Below the pieces are notes generated by a model. The model saw only the letters and a list, made by a program, of their open reading frames with translations, had not been told where the DNA came from and searched no databases. This document shows positions 5,822 through 9,239 of a DNA stretch of 9,239 nt, one piece after another (position 1 is the stretch's first letter; the number at the start of each line of letters is the position of its first letter). Position numbers and translations under genes: made by a program. The stretch covers positions 1 to 9,239 of the forward strand of contig CAZPUJ010000112.1 in NCBI GenBank assembly GCA_964589725.1. The letters run 5' to 3'. This DNA comes from CAYSHJ01 sp964589725 (GTDB lineage: Bacteria; Planctomycetota; Planctomycetia; Planctomycetales; Planctomycetaceae).

Positions 5822-8800
5822 TTACGGATCGTGCGTTGAACTCGGCACCGTGTTCAGGAAATGCCAGACGGCTTCAAACTGTCGTCGCGCGTCGCCATCG
5901 AGCACATTCGTCAACTTGGTCGTCCGCCCATCGACGGCGAGCTTCGGCATGCGAGTCGTGACGTCGTATCTCGGCGGATCGAGCGTGAAGCGGCGAAAGA
6001 AATCGTAACGCACACGCTCGCGAATGTGAGCGAAGTTGATTCCGGGGGCGATGAGCGTGTTCTTGTCGCCGGTCGGCGGCAATTCACCGATCGCGTGACA
6101 CTGCCGACAATCAAGACCTCCCGGCCGAGTGGCGAGGTATTCGCCGATCGGCAACAGATCCTGCTCAATGCGGGGACGGAGTTCGGGTTTCGAGGACACG
6201 CCATGCTCACGAGCAAGACCCTCGGCCAGGAAATGGGCTCGCGCGGGAAAGCTGGGCATCCGGACTCTTAGCCACGGCCGAATTCGTTCGCCCATGTGGC
6301 CGGCGAACAGAGCCGTCATCCACGACGAGTGCAATTTCTCACCGGTCCAAGTCAAGTTCGGCACGATCTCCGGCGGCTTGCCTTGCTCGCCCTCTTCGGC
6401 CAGCACTTCGGGCAGCAAGCTCATGCGTCCGTCGCGCGGATGGCACACGGCACAGCGCAGCTCGGTCCAGAATCGCCGCGAGATGTCGTCCGGAGTGTCG
6501 CTCGCCAGGACCGAATCCGAGCGTCGCAACAATGCGAGCAAGGCGTTGCGATCAGCATCATCGAAATGGTAATCCGGCACGTTCGGCGGAAGCTGCTCGC
6601 GCTCGCTGAGGCAACCGCGCGCGGCCACTTTGCCAAAGACAGACGGCAAGTGAGCCGTCGGCAGCGGCTGCTCGACGGCCACTCGATGGCATTGCCGGCA
6701 ACCGAGCGTCTCGAACAATTTTCGACCGCGTTTCGCATCACCTTGAGGCAACGCTGTGTCAGGCGTCGTCCACTCGCCGTTCGATTCCCGTTCGAGCAAT
6801 ACGGCCAATGAAGCAGCTTCGTCCGCCGAAAGTTGAAAGTCCGGCATGCGACTCCACGCGAAGTGTCGTTGCGGATGTTGCAGGAATATCTGCAATGCTC
6901 CTGACTGAAACTTTTGCTTCACATTAGCCAGCGACGTGCGTCCCCAATCGTCTTCGAGCGGTTCGCCTTGGGCCGATGGTTTCAACCGATGACAGGCAAT
7001 GCAACCAAGGTCTTCCCACAAGACTGCACCGAGCGTGACGTCGGCAATCTTGCCTTGTTCCCGCTCCCCGTGCGTACTTTGTCCTTGTCCCCCCGCCCCA
7101 TCGGGAAGAGGGTTGGGGAGAGGGGTCGTCCGCCGATGGATCGACTCTGTGGCGGGAGCTTTCAGAGAACTCAAGTAGACAGCGAGATCAGCCGCTTGCT
7201 GCTTTTTCTCGTCCGTGCAATGTTCAGGAAAGAATCGCGGCATCGCGGAGTGTTTGCGAACTTGTTCCGGATGCAAAAGCCAGTGAGAAAGCCAATCGGG
7301 CCGCAGTCGCGACGCGACGTCGATCAAGTCCGGCGCTTCGGCACGCAACTCGGGCATGACCGATCGAGTTTGAAGCACGTCGTCCGAGATGCGATGACAA
7401 CGAGAACAACGGAGCTGCGCGAACAGCTCGCGGCCGTGTCGCTCGATCTCCATCGCTTCCGGTAATCGCTCGCAGAATAGCGCCGTTGGCGGCACAGGTT
7501 CGGTCTCGAACGAGTCCCCGCTCCACAGTAACCGCAGCGAAACCGACTTGTCGCGCGCGTCGGCTGAAACGTGCTGCTCGATGCGCAGCTTGTTGAAACC
7601 TCTCGCCAACTCGATTTCCGACGCCGGCGGGTTCGGTTGACTGATCTTGGATTGCCAAACGACTCGATCATTGATCGACAATTCGGCCGGCGCGTCCCCG
7701 TCGATCGAGAACAGATACTTTCCGCGCCGCGGCGCGACGACATAACCGTCGGCGGAGAGTGTCAGCTTGGAGATTTCAGATTTGGGAATTGAAATTTGAG
7801 GTGCGAGATCCTGCGGCTCGAGCTGCCAAGCCGCCATGCGTAGCAGGCGCTCGCGTGGGACTTCGGCCTTCTGGTCGGAAGTCGGTTCGACCCGCAAACG
7901 CAGGCCGGGAACGAGCCGCTCACGCACCTCGTCGGCAAGTTGGCCGGGACGTGCTTGCGGCGGCTTCTTGTCGAACTCAAACAGATCACGGCGGAGCGCG
8001 TTGATCGTGGCATCGACACGCCGCTCAATGGGCTGTCCCTCCGCCGACTTCAACGTCAGTTGAATCGAGAGCTGATTGACCGGCTGAACGTTGGAGAGTT
8101 CGACGAAGACGGCATGGCCCCACTGCGGAGGAAGCAGCGTTGTTGAAAGAACCTCGACTTCATCGCGACCTTCTTGCGAGGGGTTCGAGACTTTAAATTC
8201 CGGTGACCCATACGCTGCTGACCAACGATAGTTCCATTGCTGCACCCGGTAGTTGTCCGGGTCTTCCGCCGCCTCCGGATCGAGTGGATCACTGAACTTC
8301 AGCAACACACCGTTTGGGAAGGCCATGATGCTCAACGGCAGATCGAGCGGCTCACCGGTGTATCGCACCCGCTGGAAGCAAGCATCCTTGGCCGCGTTGC
8401 TCACCCAGCCGCGCAGTCCGCTCACGTATAATTGCCCGTCAGTTCGACGGAACCGTCCGCGCATCACGCCCGACTCGAACGACAGAGGCAATGGAACTGT
8501 GGCTCCTTGCACGATGACAGGATCTTTCTCATGCACCCTCTCGCCCTGCGAGGTGACTGGGCTGAAGGTGACAGCTTCGTTCGATCTGGATTGCAGAATG
8601 TCATGGCGGATCAACTCCTCTCGCAAGACAAGGAACATCCGGCTGGTCCCATAGGACAGATGCAGTGGCATTCCGGAAAGCGACTTCCAGGTTCCGGATG
8701 GCACCCACACTTGTCCGCCGCTGGAGTTGTCCTGCAATCGAGGAATCCAACACAGCGGCGGTGTGAACTCCTGCGGCAATTCCGCGCGATGCGCCGATGG

Positions 8801-9239
8801 GACGTAACCGTGGAACCCACCATGCCGCACCTGAAAAATCGCTGAGGCCGGCGTCCATTCACCCTCTTGCGGAGCCACGGTGATGATGTCATCGCTGATG
8901 ACCTCGGGCGTATGCTCGGGCGGCACCAAGTCGGAAATCTGACTGATGCCCAAGCCGTTCGAGTTGCGGAAGCCGGTCGCGACGACTTCCAGCTTCTGGC
9001 CATCAGGTGAGACGCGCAGCAGGCAGCCGTCGTGATCCGTTTTGCCGTCGCAGTTTCCTTTCAGGAAATAAAACCAGCCCTGCGAATCGGTCTCCAGACA
9101 AGTGACGTATTCGTGGCCATTGGCCGTCACTTGTCCGTCGTTGTTGAAGTTTTCGTAGAAGTCCGCCTCGCCGTCGTTGTTCGTGTCGTGCAGGCGAGTG
9201 ATCTGGTCTCGACCGACGACGTAGATTTGGTTCTTGACG
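5822..9239 (-). CDS. PVC-type membrane-bound dehydrogenase with PA14-like domain and five c-type heme motifs, N-terminus missing
   Basis: The frame is open to the right edge, giving 1138 visible residues ending at TAA 5822; the true start lies beyond the window. Visible residues 1-300 match the planctomycete sorbosone/glucose-dehydrogenase-like propeller: LHDTNNDGEADFYENF with Ca-binding-like acidic spacing, GFRNSNGLG, GEWTPAS, SSGGQVWVPSG, LSYG, GVMRGRF, LYVSGLRGW and RVRYTGEP. A PA14-like beta region follows (about 480-585; GYVVAPRRGKYLFSIDG, WSGDSF). The C-terminal part has five CxxCH heme-attachment motifs: CSRCH 611, CIACH 746, CRQCH 847, CAVCH 929 and CRQCH 1044. Likely Met ligands in MP motifs are at 666, 798, 994 and 1097; the third domain has NVPDY instead. 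Covalent hemes require the periplasm. A role in oxidising sugars or other alcohols with electron transfer is known for relatives; the substrate is unknown. A 25-codon repeat interrupts the linker between hemes 1 and 2. Confidence 0.9.
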   Translation of the reverse strand, partial: VKNQIYVVGRDQITRLHDTNNDGEADFYENFNNDGQVTANGHEYVTCLETDSQGWFYFLKGNCDGKTDHDGCLLRVSPDGQKLEVVATGFRNSNGLGISQISDLVPPEHTPEVISDDIITVAPQEGEWTPASAIFQVRHGGFHGYVPSAHRAELPQEFTPPLCWIPRLQDNSSGGQVWVPSGTWKSLSGMPLHLSYGTSRMFLVLREELIRHDILQSRSNEAVTFSPVTSQGERVHEKDPVIVQGATVPLPLSFESGVMRGRFRRTDGQLYVSGLRGWVSNAAKDACFQRVRYTGEPLDLPLSIMAFPNGVLLKFSDPLDPEAAEDPDNYRVQQWNYRWSAAYGSPEFKVSNPSQEGRDEVEVLSTTLLPPQWGHAVFVELSNVQPVNQLSIQLTLKSAEGQPIERRVDATINALRRDLFEFDKKPPQARPGQLADEVRERLVPGLRLRVEPTSDQKAEVPRERLLRMAAWQLEPQDLAPQISIPKSEISKLTLSADGYVVAPRRGKYLFSIDGDAPAELSINDRVVWQSKISQPNPPASEIELARGFNKLRIEQHVSADARDKSVSLRLLWSGDSFETEPVPPTALFCERLPEAMEIERHGRELFAQLRCSRCHRISDDVLQTRSVMPELRAEAPDLIDVASRLRPDWLSHWLLHPEQVRKHSAMPRFFPEHCTDEKKQQAADLAVYLSSLKAPATESIHRRTTPLPNPLPDGAGGQGQSTHGEREQGKIADVTLGAVLWEDLGCIACHRLKPSAQGEPLEDDWGRTSLANVKQKFQSGALQIFLQHPQRHFAWSRMPDFQLSADEAASLAVLLERESNGEWTTPDTALPQGDAKRGRKLFETLGCRQCHRVAVEQPLPTAHLPSVFGKVAARGCLSEREQLPPNVPDYHFDDADRNALLALLRRSDSVLASDTPDDISRRFWTELRCAVCHPRDGRMSLLPEVLAEEGEQGKPPEIVPNLTWTGEKLHSSWMTALFAGHMGERIRPWLRVRMPSFPARAHFLAEGLAREHGVSSKPELRPRIEQDLLPIGEYLATRPGGLDCRQCHAIGELPPTGDKNTLIAPGINFAHIRERVRYDFFRRFTLDPPRYDVTTRMPKLAVDGRTTKLTNVLDGDARRQFEAVWHFLNTVPSSTHDP
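7052..7126 (-). repeat. GC-rich dispersed repeat inserted in frame in the multiheme gene
   Basis: A 75-bp stretch, exactly 25 codons, reads on the coding strand as C-rich ACCCCTCTCCCCAACCCT followed by G-rich GGGGCGGGGGG and a purine-rich tail. It encodes a low-complexity peptide (TPLPNPLPDGAGG, then QGQSTHGEREQG; visible residues 705-729) unlike the helical heme domains on either side. The C-run/G-run halves are partly complementary, and CCTTGT followed by a C-rich run occurs twice on the plus strand (7053 and 7084). This is the typical look of an intergenic GC-rich repeat known from planctomycete genomes, here kept in frame in a linker. The edges are judged by composition, since no second copy is in the window. 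Confidence 0.65.

Noticed and set aside
9128..9130. GTG at 9130 as start of the multiheme gene
   Set aside because: The frame continues to the edge with family-typical sequence (IYVVGRDQITRLHDTNNDG), so this is an internal valine codon.

Overview
The window is GC-rich bacterial DNA that most likely comes from a member of the Planctomycetota. The best evidence is the large gene at the right end. It joins a sorbosone/glucose-dehydrogenase-like propeller of the planctomycete 'PVC-type heme-binding CxxCH protein' kind to a PA14-like domain and five c-type heme motifs. The small coiled-coil membrane proteins, the extra-long beta-helix protein and a GC-rich 'PLPNPLP' dispersed repeat inside a gene fit the same group. 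No genus is claimed.

Layout. Positions 1-1242 (minus) hold the N-terminal 414 codons of a right-handed parallel beta-helix protein that runs off the left edge. Positions 1243-1607 are a divergent intergenic region with a near-consensus sigma-70 promoter (TTGACA, 18-nt spacer, TATACT) firing rightward, plus short repeats near the beta-helix start. Positions 1608-3378 (plus) are a compact three-gene operon: two paralogous proteins with one N-terminal membrane anchor followed by coiled coil, the second ending in a small beta-rich domain, and then a 50-residue single-span membrane protein. An AT-rich inverted repeat at 3381-3468 separates this operon from the converging gene and probably ends transcription.

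Positions 3470-5020 (minus) encode an exported transglutaminase-like protein with an intact Cys-His-Asp triad. It sits 3 nt downstream of an ABC ATPase of the LolD/MacB class (5024-5725, minus), so the two are almost certainly co-translated; no permease gene is visible. A 96-bp gap precedes the large multiheme gene (5822-9239, minus, truncated at its N-terminus by the right edge), which could be transcribed through into the ABC gene.

How the genes relate: the coiled-coil trio looks like one membrane-attached, periplasm-facing module of unknown role. The ATPase-transglutaminase pair looks like an envelope function. The multiheme protein looks like a periplasmic oxidoreductase for sugars or other alcohols that passes electrons through covalently bound hemes. 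The most noteworthy items are the coiled-coil trio with its micro-gene, the in-frame repeat insertion inside the multiheme gene, and the third heme domain that has lost its expected methionine ligand.
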